A DNA stretch of 64,000 nt from Yamagishiella unicocca (Eukaryota; Chlorophyta; Chlorophyceae; Chlamydomonadales; Volvocaceae): positions 434,001-498,000 of the forward strand of contig BDSL01000036.1 of NCBI GenBank assembly GCA_003116995.1, written 5' to 3'. Every line of letters starts with the position of its first letter. Within the stretch, counting starts at the first letter, position 1. A program made the position numbers and the translations under genes. The notes under the pieces were generated by a model. That model saw nothing but the letters and a program-made list of their open reading frames with translations, made no database searches and was not told the origin of the DNA. This document shows, one piece after another, positions 1 to 11,800 of this stretch.

Positions 1-1102
1 CAGACAGGTGTTGCGTTACAGAAAGAGGGCCTCGGAAGGTGTGACCGACTCTCAGGCAAGTCCCGGGCTGGCTCTCCAGTCGGGCTCACCCAACATGATT
101 AACCCGGCGTTCGGGCTATCGGGGCCCGTTGGTATGCAATAACCAGCCCACATCTGCAAGATCACCCTTTTATGCTCCATAACCCTACATGCCAGTAACC
201 TGCGGCCCCCTCAACCGGTGCGTAGCAAGGCGTAACACTGGACACTGACAGCACACCGGCTCCGTTTCCGTTCCATTGAGTCGTTGAGCACTCTACTTAC
301 ACGCGTCATGCGGTAATCAAATACTGTACGGATGCTGCGGTTGGTCAACGGGCTGCCATGACCTGCCATTCGGGAGACCGATGGTCCAACGCCAGCACCT
401 GAACGCACGCATGCGGGGCACAAGCGCACTGCGAGGTTGCGGAAGGGGGGACGAGACACCGGGCAAGCACCACGCCAAGGGCATACATAATGGGGCGGGT
501 CGGTGGTCACGGTACTAACGAAGGTCATCATGCCCCGCCGCAGCCGACAACCAGCGGCCTGGTATTCCGTCCCCTAACCGCTTTTTTCACAGCGGCCTGG
601 CGCGGCTTCTTCTATGCACCCTGTGCAGAAGTCATATGTATTGTAAGTTCTACGTGCGTGCGCTGCGGCAGCGCCCATGCATGGCCTACCACCGCCACGT
701 GCGTTGTGCACAGCGCCCACACAATGAACGTGGCGATTGTATGCGTGGAGAAGAGCCGGAAAGGAGCCGGGCGGGTGAACAGCCGGAAGGAGAGAAGGCC
801 GGGCGGGTGGAAAGGAAACTGAAGCTGGAAGCACGCGTGCTGGTTGGGAAGCCGTCCACGCCCCGCGAGCTGCAACGCTGGACACTTCGTTCCTCCCCCG
901 CTCCTTTTCCTTATCGCCACACCAGCAGAGCAGGTGCTACAAAGCCCGAAGGACTCCCTTCATTGCGCACATCATCCCTTTATCCCTCCTGACCTGTCGT
1001 AATACCCGCCTGAGGCTCGCCGCTGTGGGACGCCCGCGGCCACATCACCATTTGGGTCGGGTTCCATAACCTTCCAAACACCTCTCACTCCCCAGCCAGG
1101 CT
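1..1102. other. No supported gene
   Basis: Only short ORFs overlapping on both strands are present, with no recognisable motif or consistent exon series. Positions 760-820 carry a short imperfect GC-rich repeat of a GCCGG/GGGCGGGTG type. This may be the 3' flank of the SirB1-like gene or an upstream intergenic spacer. Confidence 0.5.
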
Positions 1103-4100
1103 TCACTCATCGGTTTCCTTCGCTTGCACCATGTCAATATCCCAGTGTACGCCACGCACCTGCACTAGCCAGTAAGCCACCAGGTCGCTCTCACCCCTCC
1201 TCGTGTGCGCGGTCACCATGACGCGAGCCAGCTCGGCCCACAGCTCTACCGGGCTGGCGGGCAGCAGGGCAGTAAGCGGGGCGACCTGCAGGGAGAGCGG
1301 ACACAACCGAAAACATCGAGGAGAGCTCCTACACTCGTCCCTGCACTCGTCCCTGCAGTTCGCCTGGGTGATGCGAGGGTAGCAGACAACCTGAGCGGAA
1401 CTGCGCCGGGGTAGAATCTCCTTCGCCCCTGGCCTAGGCCCCATCCAGCCCCCCCACCTACCGGCAGCTCGACGAACCTCCTCCGCGCCTCCTCAGCGGT
1501 CAGCACACGGCCCCGCCGGTCCACGTCAACGAACAGCTCGGCGTCCGATGAGGGGCCTTGATGACCACTCTGCTCCCTGCCCGTCGACGCTGCCGCCGCT
1601 ACCAGCCAGCTGTCCAGCGGGGGCGCCAGCGCAACCGTGCGGCCCGCCTGGCGGGCAGCCACGTCTGGCGGCAGGCTGTGCAGTGAGGCGGGTCCTGCGG
1701 CCCTCGGGGCGGGAGGGATCGACAGGGGGATGCGGCGTCCGGTGAGAGGGTGGGGTGAGAGGTGGCGCTGGGCGCGACGCAGCCGGGAGTTTGCATAGCG
1801 GTAGCGGTGTCGTACATGGAAACCAGGTGCTGGTTGCCGAAGCGGTTCAGGTGGTAGATGGGCGATGGTCGGAGAGGGCGACATGGCGATCGGGATTTGA
1901 ACGTCGGCGATTGCAGGCGGCTTGGTCTGGAGCGCGAGCTGCGAAGACATGCCGCGGGTACAGCGTACATTCACAGCCTCGCTTTGGTCACGAAACGGCA
2001 CAAAACCCTCATTTTCCACTCCTGACCCTTGCGAGCTGAAGCGTGCAGCTGAGGTTCGCCCCCTTCCCGGTTCTTCGCCGCCTGGTCTCTCCTGCGTTGG
2101 AGGTGGCGCCGACCCGCAGACTCACCCTCGGCTACAGTGGCCGTGCCGTCCGTTGTTGCCTTAACAGGCAAGGCTGCAAGCCCCAGCCGGCGCGCCACGC
2201 TGCTGTACACGACCGCCAGGCTCAGCGGAATACCCCGCCGCCGCTTGAGCACCTGCGGAAGAAAGAGCCCACCCGGGTGAGCACGGACGCGGGGCGGGGA
2301 GTGGGAGCCGCATTGGGGCGGGCGTAGAAGGTCAGAGAAGGTCGAAGCGGGCCCCGGCAACAAACTACTCATCGCCGAACATTTGTGCAGCGACAAACAG
2401 ACGAGTCGCGGTCACGCGAGGTGATGACAACCCTGTCCCTGCTCCACGGCTCCGGTCTGGCGACCCGACACTTTCACAGCCCCCCCTCCGCATTGCGTCG
2501 CCCGTTCCAGATCCAAATCCAGGCCCAAATCCAGATCCGGGAGCCCGCCTCTTCAGAACCCCACCCACCTGCGGCAGTAGGGCCGGCGCCAGGCCGTCGT
2601 ACACCCACTCCACTGGCTCGTGCTTGAACTTGAGCTGTTGGAACAACACCTGAGACCAGGGCCAGGCAAACGGCGGCGTGGCGTGGTGGGAAGGGGCTTA
2701 TGCAGGGGCGAGGACTTAAACGATGGCCCTGTCGGACTGCCGACGCTCAGGAGACCTGCTCTGCCCACCCGTTCGCCTGCTCCGCCGCCCCTCTCCCATC
2801 ACTACTCCTTCCCAACTACGCGCACCATGACCTTGCCGGGCGTCTTCCCAAGTGCCTGGGCACTTGAGGATGCGCCATTGCTACATGCCGTACACTGCCC
2901 TGCCTTTTTCCCTTACCGCTAGTCCTCATGCGCCCTCCCACCTTGCTTGCCCCCCAATTGACAGCGGCCCAAAGCAGGCCTGACCTGGCTGATCGCCTCG
3001 AGCTGCTGCCGGAGGAGCCCCTCCTCCGCCAGCCCTGAGGAGGAGCGGACGCCGCCCCCGCCCCCGCTCTCGCCCCTCGCGAAGAGCGCCGGGTGCGCAG
3101 CCACAACCGTCAACGCCAGCTCGTCCAACTGTCGCCGGGCCGTTGACACGCTGTCTGTGAGCAGCGGTGCGGGCACCCCCCCGTGGTGCGCGCTGGCGGG
3201 CTCTGCGCCTCGGCAGCGGATGGCATCAGGCAGCAAGTCCTGCGCACCGCCCGAAGGGCGGTTAGGTATGTACTGTCAGGGAAGGAGCAGTCTGGACGCG
3301 CAGTTGTTGATGACGCGCAGGCTGGAGTGCATGTGTTTCCGCTCAACCCAGCCCCCCAGAGAGAGGGGCTGTTCCCCCCACCAGGGACCCCCACCGCTCG
3401 GGGGTGCAAGGCGTCACCCCGCTCACCCCGCTCACCCCACTCGCGCTGATTTCGCTACAGCTGCTCTCCTGGCGCCCTGAGGCAGATGCAGAGCCGATGG
3501 AGCTGGAGGCAGCTGCCGCCGCCGCCCCTGCCGCTGCCGGCACCGTAGTCGGCCTGGACGCCTCCGCGCCCGGCTGTTCCTCCTTCTCCACCTCCTCCTC
3601 GTCCTTGTCGCCGAAGTCCTCTATTGTAAAGTGGTTTGCCTCGTACAAACAATCAACGAGCAGCGCCCCCTCCTCCAGCGCCGCCGCCAACTGCTGCAAC
3701 CGAATGGCCTGTCCACCAACGCCGCCATCACGCTGAGCACTATCGCTACTGCCGCCGCCGGCGCTGCCGCCAGTGCTGCTACTGCCACCGGCGGCGGCCC
3801 GGGCTCGGGCACTGGGTTCATGCAGCCGGATGGCCCACGACTGGCAAAGCTGGAACCAGTATTGCAGCGCCTGCAGCGCCGCGTCAGCACCGCGGTACGG
3901 CAATCGGCGTCCGGGCGGCTAACATCGACACAGCTAGCACATCAGTAACGACCCCATGACTCAGTGACACGCTCCAGGGTGAGAGGTGGAACCCACCATC
4001 CTGCCAGCACACGGGCGCTCAGCCATACCCCCTGCAGCTACTCCCGGCGGCCTTTTCCCTCATTTATCCCCCACCCACCCATTTCGTGTGCGTTCATGCC

Positions 4101-4361
4101 CACCTCACGCGTCTCCTCCTCTGAGCCCCTCAGCACTTCTAGCTGCTGCTGCGCTTGACGCAGCGCGCGGAACCCATCGCTGCCATGCCTCGCCGAGTCG
4201 GGTGAGTCCGTGCCCCGAAAGGCGCCAGCGAGCTGAAGCCGCGGATCTAGTATGGGCGCGGTGTTGAATCCCACGATGCCGACCAGCGGAATCTGGGCCT
4301 TGCGATAGTCGCGCCGGACCCGATGTAGTAGGCGGAAGAGCTTGACAGTAACTTGGGACAT
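1103..4361 (-). CDS. SirB1-type transglutaminase-like (Transglut_core2) protein
   Basis: This is a multi-exon minus-strand gene. Supported exons are 4361-4104 (starts MSQVTVKLFRLL), 3918-about 3400, 3154-2985, 2649-2569 and 2252-2126, followed by further exons to a stop at 1103. The diagnostic segment is in the 2252-2126 exon: LKRRRGIPLSLAVVYSSVAR, which matches the conserved SirB1 N-terminal core (R-R-G-I-P-hydrophobic-S, then ARRLGL). A later exon near 1600-1465 reads LFVDVDRRGRVLTAEEARRR, like the family's 'VDVFxGGRLLSxEEARRRF' element. The family has a papain/transglutaminase-like fold. Its bacterial member SirB1/YchA is poorly characterised and the biochemical role in algae is unknown. 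Acidic, Ser/Ala-rich stretches interrupt exon 2. The exons between 2126 and 1600 are not resolved, so the exact protein is uncertain. The family call is fairly secure; the termini less so. Confidence 0.7.
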
Positions 4362-4635
4362 AGCATCAAATATTAAATACGAGTCGTTATGCTTCCATTA
4401 GTCCATGCAGGCTGTGGCCATCTCGCTGTCGTAATGACCCATTGAAGGCAGGCCCCCCCCCCTCCACTTCGTGAAGTTCATGGGCAACCAATATTACAAT
4501 ACTGTTATACATGCTGGTTGACCTCAATACTCAGCTTTACTGTTTGACTGGTGGCCCATATTGTTCCCTTGTTATTTTTGTGGTCTCGATCGCCGCCTGA
4601 CCTAGAAAGGGTTCGCTTACGGCGGTCAGCCAGAC
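4362..4635. promoter_or_regulatory. Divergent promoter region, 274 bp
   Basis: This spacer lies between the start codon of the minus-strand SirB1-like gene and the start codon of the plus-strand small basic protein. It is noticeably more AT-rich than the flanking coding DNA and has no ORF of its own. A bidirectional promoter is inferred from position only; I see no clear TATA box. Confidence 0.4.
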
Positions 4636-5472
4636 ATGTCATATCTGCAACGCTTCTGCCAGGTAGGCGTCGTTCTGGCCGCAGTGCAATCCTTTCCGCG
4701 CTTTTGACGGCTCTGACGCCTTTGCTTACCGACACGACAGGGGTCGTCGCTTCGGCACGCGGCGGCAGCATGGCGTGCAGGTGAGGCACGTCAGACACCC
4801 ATATGAATACATGTTCAGCGCATTAGATGCGCCTCTTGTCCACCACTCCGCGTCGCGGTTCGGTCCCGCAATCATCCGTTGCGTAAACCCTTGCGCGACT
4901 GCAGGAGCGACGCAGCTGCAAGCCGCGCGCGTTGCAGTAGTTGCATCGCAGCGCCTTGCAGCAATGCCTACTTTTAGTGCCGTTCCACAGCCAGTCTCCG
5001 GCTTCGCAAGCTCCCCCTCCATCTCGAACTCATTCGCGGCATCGGGAGTACAGTCCACGTCAACCTCAGCCGGAGGTAAGTTGTATTGGTTTTGGAAGCC
5101 TTCATGTGGTCTTGTGCGATTGTATGTGGGGACACAGCTGCTAGGCGCTACAAACCACACACTACACTCCCACGGACCCTCGCCTGTCCTCCTCCCACGC
5201 CGACACCGCTGGCATCACCTGGCAGCTGTACTGGCATTATACTTCTCCGATAGATTACATTCGCTGACATTAGTCACTTTTATCCCTGTCGGTGCCTGAT
5301 TTCCCCCGTCCCCCCCAATGCCCTCCCGTGCTCTCCGCTGTCGCGCTCCGCAGCAACCGCCATGGAGGGCAGCGGCGGCGAGTCAGGAGAGTCCGGCAAC
5401 AGCCTAGGTGGTGCCTCCCATACAGGAAGCTTAAGTACCAAGCGATTAAGGAAACGACGTAAACGTTTCTAG
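4636..5472 (+). CDS. Small basic protein, probably organelle-targeted, 118 aa
   Basis: Four exons fit together in phase: 4636-4662, 4741-4780, 4905-5075 and 5354-5472 (357 nt with stop). The third exon ends at a strong GTAAGT donor. The N-terminal half starts MSYLQRFCQ, is rich in Ala, Arg and Gln and has almost no acidic residues, which is typical of a mitochondrial or plastid transit peptide. The middle is Ser/Ala/Gly-rich. The C-terminus is a strongly basic tail, STKRLRKRRKRF. Short proteins with a transit peptide and a basic tail are often organellar ribosomal or RNA-binding proteins, but I do not recognise the family. The open phase across four exons is the main evidence that the gene is real. 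It shares a divergent promoter region with the SirB1-like gene. Confidence 0.5.
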
Positions 5473-8400
5473 CATTTCCTTTTTTGGGTTTTCCAGCTCC
5501 GTTTGGCGGGTGACGGAGAAGTGCGGAGGGAGGGCGCCCTGGGCAGGGGCAGTGGGACAGGACGGATCAGTGGCTGGGTAACCGTTGCACTTTTCCCGCT
5601 AGCCCGATGTTACGGCCACAGCAAAGCGTGCTGTACGTGGATTCTTACTCTTGAGCGCTGATTTACAATGCCGTGAGAGCTGATTGCATGGGTGGTCCTC
5701 GCTGGCACCACCCATATCCTTGCTGTCAAGCCTAGATTCCATGTTACACGCTGCCATAGTAGGTTGGTCAGGGGCGGCCACGAATGGAGGACATATGCGC
5801 GCTGCCTGTGCCACAATTGGTCTTGCCTGCCGGAAGCACCAGGAGGAGTAGGACGATGAGGTATCGGAGCTGCGTACCCTGCAACGTTTTCCACATGCGG
5901 GGGTGGCGCGACCCTTGGTGTACGGAGGCCTCTTAAGGCGCTCCGTGTTTGCTTCCAAGGAGAGAGCTGTTGTTCACGCGTACCGTGGCCGGAGGGCAAT
6001 CTTTAGCAAGGGCGCTAGATGCTCGCGATCTAGCAATGATTACGGGGTGATCGGTTGCGTGTTCGGCTGGCCAGCTACGTCTGGTTGAGGTCAGAGGGCA
6101 GCCACTGTGAGAAGTCGAGCCCCATTGACCTGGTGGCTCAGGGCTCGAGGCGGTTGCCGATGACGGTGAGGTGCCGGAAGCGGTGTGTCGCTTGCGCGAC
6201 GAGCTAGGTTGCGGTTGTGATGGTGCCCAGAAGTGCGCCCCCGGCCGAGGCGCAGTATGTAGCCAGGGTGATGGTTCGCGGAGGCCCACCCCGGGTGGCA
6301 TACGCCGCGCGCTGGCAGCTGCCGGCGCAGGCATGTACGGCACTGCACCTTACCTTCCTGCGGCACAGTCGGTGTAACACGACGGTGCCATTCACGTGTT
6401 AGCCTGGTGTCCTGGTCGGGTGCGGCCCTTACATGCACCACCTCGTACGTGCCCTACATCTGGCTCTGCGAGCTACTGCCCCAGCCGTGCTCCAGTCGCC
6501 TGCTGCTGCTCAGCCGCTACAGCACGTGCGGGATATGCACTTCCAGTGCAGCGCAGTGTACACCTCCCTGGGCTTCAGCCACGAGGCTCGCCGCAAGCGA
6601 AAGTGCTGGTCAACTGTTACACGCGGAATACTGGACCTCAACCCCGGCGACGACGCGGCTGATGAAACAAAAATCGCAGTAAATGTAAAAATCATCGAGG
6701 CGCCTGACAAGCGCCACTGCGATAGCGGAAACACACCGCACAGGCACCACCGACAGCCAACGGTCCACCCTGGCCGCACACCCAGCAGGCAGCAGCCTAA
6801 AGTCAGCCCATCCCTGCCGTCAGGCAAACCATGCTCGCCTCCAAGAAACCATGCAAAGGCAGACGACGGCCATTCGCGTTGCATCGCCAGCCATCAATCA
6901 ATCCCAAGCTGCTTGCAAGGGCCCTCGTCGTGGCTCCGGCACCTCACACGACCCTCCTGGCGCTACCAGGCCTGGCTGGACTGCCGGAACTCGCGCATTA
7001 TTCGCACCCACTACCGCACTGCCCCTTCACGCGACAGACACGGGCTTGTGGGCACGGGTCCCCAAACGATGACACACACACACGGTAACCTCTTAAGAAG
7101 GCATGCATGTTTGGGTTTGGGTGGGCATGCCTAAATCAAGTGAACATGCAGCACACCCACGACGCAAGGCGGCGCAGCAGCACCTGCGACCCCGGAGAAC
7201 GCTGGCACGAAGCAGCCAGCCCTCAAGCGAGAGGAAGCCAACAAGGCAGCGAACCCGGCATGAAAATCATTCTTCGCGTCAGGGATTGGGAGGACCTCCC
7301 AGGTTACGGACTAGCACTCCAGCGGCTCGAACATTTCTTGCCTTCCGGCTGCAGCCGTAAGAGGAGCATCGCAATCTCCGTGAGGCAGTCTGACGGGCGC
7401 ATCCCGCTGCGGACCGCGGAGTCAGGAAGCACCCGCTATGCCGTACCCCAAGCACCGCGATGGTATTCCCAGGAGGTTTCGGGTGAACCGGAACCACATT
7501 ATGGATGGCGTCTGCCGCGTGAACCAGAACCACATTATGGATGGTGTCTGCCGCCGGGAGCTTCCTTAAGGCGAATACAACCACCGGCAGCAACCAGCAC
7601 TGCCTATACAGTACACATCTCCGGCGCTTCGCCGCTGCCAAAACACATCCACCTACGCCAAACCCCGCTTGCTTACTCGTCCGCCCCATGAAAAGGAGCG
7701 TCCCGTAGCTCGGTTGCAAGGAAGGAGTCCGCTGTTGAGCGCAGGCGCACGTAGATAGGGTCGCCAGCCGGACAAACCACAGAACCCGCCCCCTGAATGT
7801 TACACACCCTTTGCATCCTGGCAAAGAGGTGACCTCTAGCACGCCGCCTTTCTACAATTTTCGAATATAAAGCGACCTAGTCGCTGCTGTACACGCATCA
7901 CCTTGCAGCACCGGTTCACTGCTTCGCCGGAAGCCCACCGCGGCCGAGACCGCCAAATCCAAACGCGGTGCGCAGCGCGCCCGCATGCGCGCATACGGGG
8001 AAGGACGCCCGGGGCGCCCTAGGGGGCCAGACTCCCCTGCCTCAACGCGCTTCAAAGCAAACCTTCCTCCCTCCTCGAGCCCCTGCTTTGCGGCAAGATA
8101 ATAACCGCGTGCTATCAGCACCCCCGCATAGGTAAAACGGCGCGCCCGTGGTCACCGGTACAAGATTGGCATCCGATATTCCCCTCGTCGAACCCAAAGG
8201 CGGCCCATGCCGGCCACACGACGGGAACGTCGCGGCGGTTCAAAAGAAAGCTGTGAGCTGTATCTTAACTGAAGAATAAGATGCCGCTCGGGGGCCATGC
8301 TGTCTGCGTCGCATGGGAACATCGCATGGAAACGTCGCATGGGAGCATCGCATGGGAATTCGAATACGAGACCATCAACGACCTCGCCCATACCCTAACG

Positions 8401-8872
8401 TGTGTTGTTTGGCGCCACTAACCGAGTATTAGCAACATGCAAAACACATCTATCACAGCAGCTTTCAGGAGCCATTCCCCCAGATGGTAAGCATAGAGCG
8501 CCGCCGCGTGTCGTTTTCTAGCCATCTCGCGCATTATCAATTATGCAGCGCGGGCCCTCGCCTTTGTGTCGTACATGGCTGCGGTGTCGTACAAGGCGTG
8601 ATTCTCATCCATTCAAAGCCGTCGCAACGTGACGCCTCCGAAACCCCTCTCCTGGCACATACGTGCTGCAGGGCAAGGGCTTCCCATTCTTTCTTCAAGT
8701 GGCATTCTTTCGCGCGCTGTAATCAGGGCTGTGGGTTCGCCTGTTAAATGGCTTGGCGTGGCCGCTCGTAGTGCCCGAGCTTTGCCCACGCCGCCAACTG
8801 AATATAACGAATTAACCTCGCAACCTTTTTGCTCTTCTCCATGTGTTGTCTTCGAATAACGTTTACGACCTG
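5473..8872. other. Gene-poor stretch with weak ORFs
   Basis: No protein family is recognisable here. ORFs of 100-230 aa occur on both strands (for example plus 6433-7134 and minus 7279-7842), but they overlap each other and show no domain. The segment around 6400-6640 has a hydrophobic reading (TSYVPYIWLCELLP) that might be a decayed membrane-protein fragment. Short direct repeats occur at 7483-7554 and about 8308-8356, with an AC microsatellite near 7072. The last few hundred bases are presumably the 3' flank of the minus-strand cyclase. Confidence 0.4.
7483..7554. repeat. 36-bp tandem direct repeat, two copies
   Basis: Two adjacent copies (7483-7518 and 7519-7554) share the core GAACCACATTATGGATGG and differ at two or three positions. 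The unit length is a multiple of three, but no gene is assigned here. Confidence 0.8.
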
Positions 8873-11800
8873 CTATGATCGCCCTGGCGGTGATGCTGGC
8901 GATGCTGCTCCTGCCGCCACCGACCCGCCCGCTCCACCTCCAGCTGCACTTCCTGCGGCCGCTGCGTCACTTTGCACATCGACCTGCGCCTGCCCTGCGG
9001 CGCCCGATGCCGCGGCGGTGCCCGCGCCAGTGGGTGTCCCGACCTTGTGCTGCGCCACCTGCCGTGCCAGCGCCATCTGCTGTCGCACGATCTCTCCGTC
9101 AGACGCCGCTGCGCGGCCGCCGCGGCCGCGGCCCCGGCCTCCAGGTACTACCGGACTCCAGCTGGCGGCGACGGCGCCAGCAGCGCTGCTGCCACCGGCC
9201 CGCTCTGCATAGCCCACCGCAGCCACGGAGGCGCTGAAGCCGCCCTTGGCCGAAGCGAAGCCGGGGGGCGGGCGCCACAGAAAGGTCTGCGGCGGTTCGA
9301 GGGAGGGTGCGAGCGAAGGAGCGTGGCCCGGTTTTATTGCCGGCCGCATGCGGCAAGGGCACTCGCGGTAAGCGTGGTCCACGGCAGGAGGACAAACAGC
9401 CAGCGCGGCCGAGGATGCCTTCGGGAAGGTGCGCTATGATGGGGGCCTGCGGAACGGCAGGCGGGCTGCGACGTGGAGCGAGCCGCCAGCTCAAGTACCT
9501 AGTCCGCTACACACTGTGCCACACCTCCCCCCTGGTAGGCTCCTTGCACCATGCGGCAACGTGCGGCTGAAGCCCATCCCCTGTGTGAGCAGCAGCGCTG
9601 GTGCCACCCGCCCGCGCACCTCCATCTCGCCCTTGCCCTTGACCTGCACCCCGCCCGTGGGCAGCCATGGCTCGTCGGGCAGCATCTGCTTCGTTGCCGC
9701 GCTGACGTGTATGCACCCTGGCTCGCACGTGGACTCCATCCTGCTGGCCGTGTTGACGGTGTCCCCGAACAAACAGAACCGCGGCATCTTGCTGCCCACG
9801 ATGCCCGCGGTGACGGGACCGCTGTGCAGACCCACGCGCAGCTTCAGGGGCTCCCCGCTGTGCGGCATGTTGACATGAGCCACCTCCCGCAGCATGGCCT
9901 TGGCGAACGACATCACCTGGTGTGCGTGCAAGAGGGCGTGGCAGAGGGAGGAGCAAGGCACCAGTCAGGACTCAGCTGGCGGGGAAGACCTAGGCACGGA
10001 GGGTTGAGCGGCCCACAGCACCACACCTGTACGCGGCTGGCACGGTACACAGACTTCGGATGTTTCCGTTCTCAGGTTGCTCGTGCCCTCCCCCCTGCGC
10101 CCCGCCTTACCTTGAGCGCATGCAGCTCGTCCTCCGAGCCGTCCCCTCGCACGGCCTTGAAGCCCTCCCCGTCCACCGTGATGAGTCCGCCCACCACCAT
10201 GAAGCAGTCGCCGATGGTCTCAACCTGGGTCCGCAAGGAGGGCGGAGGCAGGGCGGGTGAGATGGCGCAGCCACGGGAGCAGGCGCCGGTGAGAGCTGGA
10301 GGGGGAAAGTCCAAATCGACTGGCCCAAGCCTCTCCCATTCCCCTGCCCCTCACCCCTTCATCCCTCCCCCGCCCCCCAGCCGCACCTTGTACACTCCGT
10401 AAATGTCGCACAGCGAGTCGAAGCGCGTGAAGAGGCCGTTGAGGAATGCCATCACCTCCAGCGGCTCCAGGCAGTTGCACATGGAGGTGAAGCCGCAGAT
10501 GTCTGCGAACAGGACCGTCACGTGCCGGTGGGCGGTCGCCAGCGGCGTATCGATTCCCCGGGAACCCACCGCCGCCGTCGTCGCCGTCGGCTCCACAAAC
10601 AAGCCCCACCCCTCGCTGCGACTGCCGCTGCCGTACAGGGTCGCTTCCAGGGGGCCGCTGCGAGAGAGTGCGTCGCCGGCACCTGCGCTGCTTGGGCCCG
10701 CACCCGCACCCGGCCCTGGGCCGGCTGCTGCGGCGCCATCTGGGTCAGCGAGCCGGGCGCCAAGGCGGCCCGATGCGGCGGCGTTCCGAGACAGCGCCAT
10801 CCTCCGCAACTGCCGGGAGGGCACTTGGAGCGAAGGCTCCGAGCGGGCCACCGCGCTGGCGGGCAGCTCCATGCCCCCAGCCATGCCTTGCTGCGGAACC
10901 GCCGCGGATGCCCCGAGATCACCCGCGCCGCCCAGGGGCGGCCAGCCGCCAGGTCCTGAGCCCGTGCCGATGTCCATAGCCATCGTGATGGGGTAGCGCC
11001 TGGCGGCGCTGGCGGCGACTGCGGCCGCCGAGAGGGACCCGGGGGCCGTGCGGACGGCGTTGGAGCTGCGAGCCGCTATGACGCGGGTCATATGCTCGAT
11101 GGCCTGGCGTGGGAAGACCGCCTCCAGCAGCTGTGGCATTGCGGGTTGTGTGGGGGTTGTAGGAATGAGGGGTTGCGAGGGGCGCGGGGTGGTCGACGGC
11201 GGCAAAGGAGGCTGGAGGGACGGAGGGACATTGCGCGGGTCGGTGGCGGTTGCAGGCAGTTGCGGCCGAGAGTGTGAGGGATGCATACCGGCGCGAACGC
11301 AACAGGAACCATAACAGCGATGAGGGGTTGCGTCCCGAGGGAACCACTGGCGGCGCGGAAGGCACCCGCGGCTGGCGGTGAATGCGACCTTGCTGTTTGG
11401 GGACCCAAAGTTCCCCTTGCCGAAAGCCAAACTCCCGCTGAGACAAACGCCAAACCGAGGGTAGGGTTGAAAACGTTCCCCGCTCGCAGCGCAGCCCGAG
11501 GGCCTGCCCGGTGCCTATTTTGGACACCGCCCACGCAAAATCTGCGCACCTTGTGCTCGTGCGCCAGCAGCGTCTCTAGCTGGTTGTGTCGTGCGATGAG
11601 CTCCGCCAGCTCTGTCTCCACCGCCTCTGCGGCCCGCACTAGCTCGTCCACGTCGTGCATCACCAGCTGAATCAGCGGCTCCGGCCTCGGCGGCGCCGCA
11701 GGGCCGGCGGACCCGCTGGGGCCGTCAGCGGCGGCCGCATGGTATGGGGGTGTGACGAGGCGCAGTCGCACCTAGAGAGGAGTCAGGCAGCACGCGGCGG

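Noticed and set aside
6396..6682. Hydrophobic plus-strand reading TSYVPYIWLCELLP
   Set aside because: Possibly a decayed membrane-protein exon, but no neighbouring exon or family match could be found.
7060..7090. AC microsatellite
   Set aside because: Too short and common to interpret.
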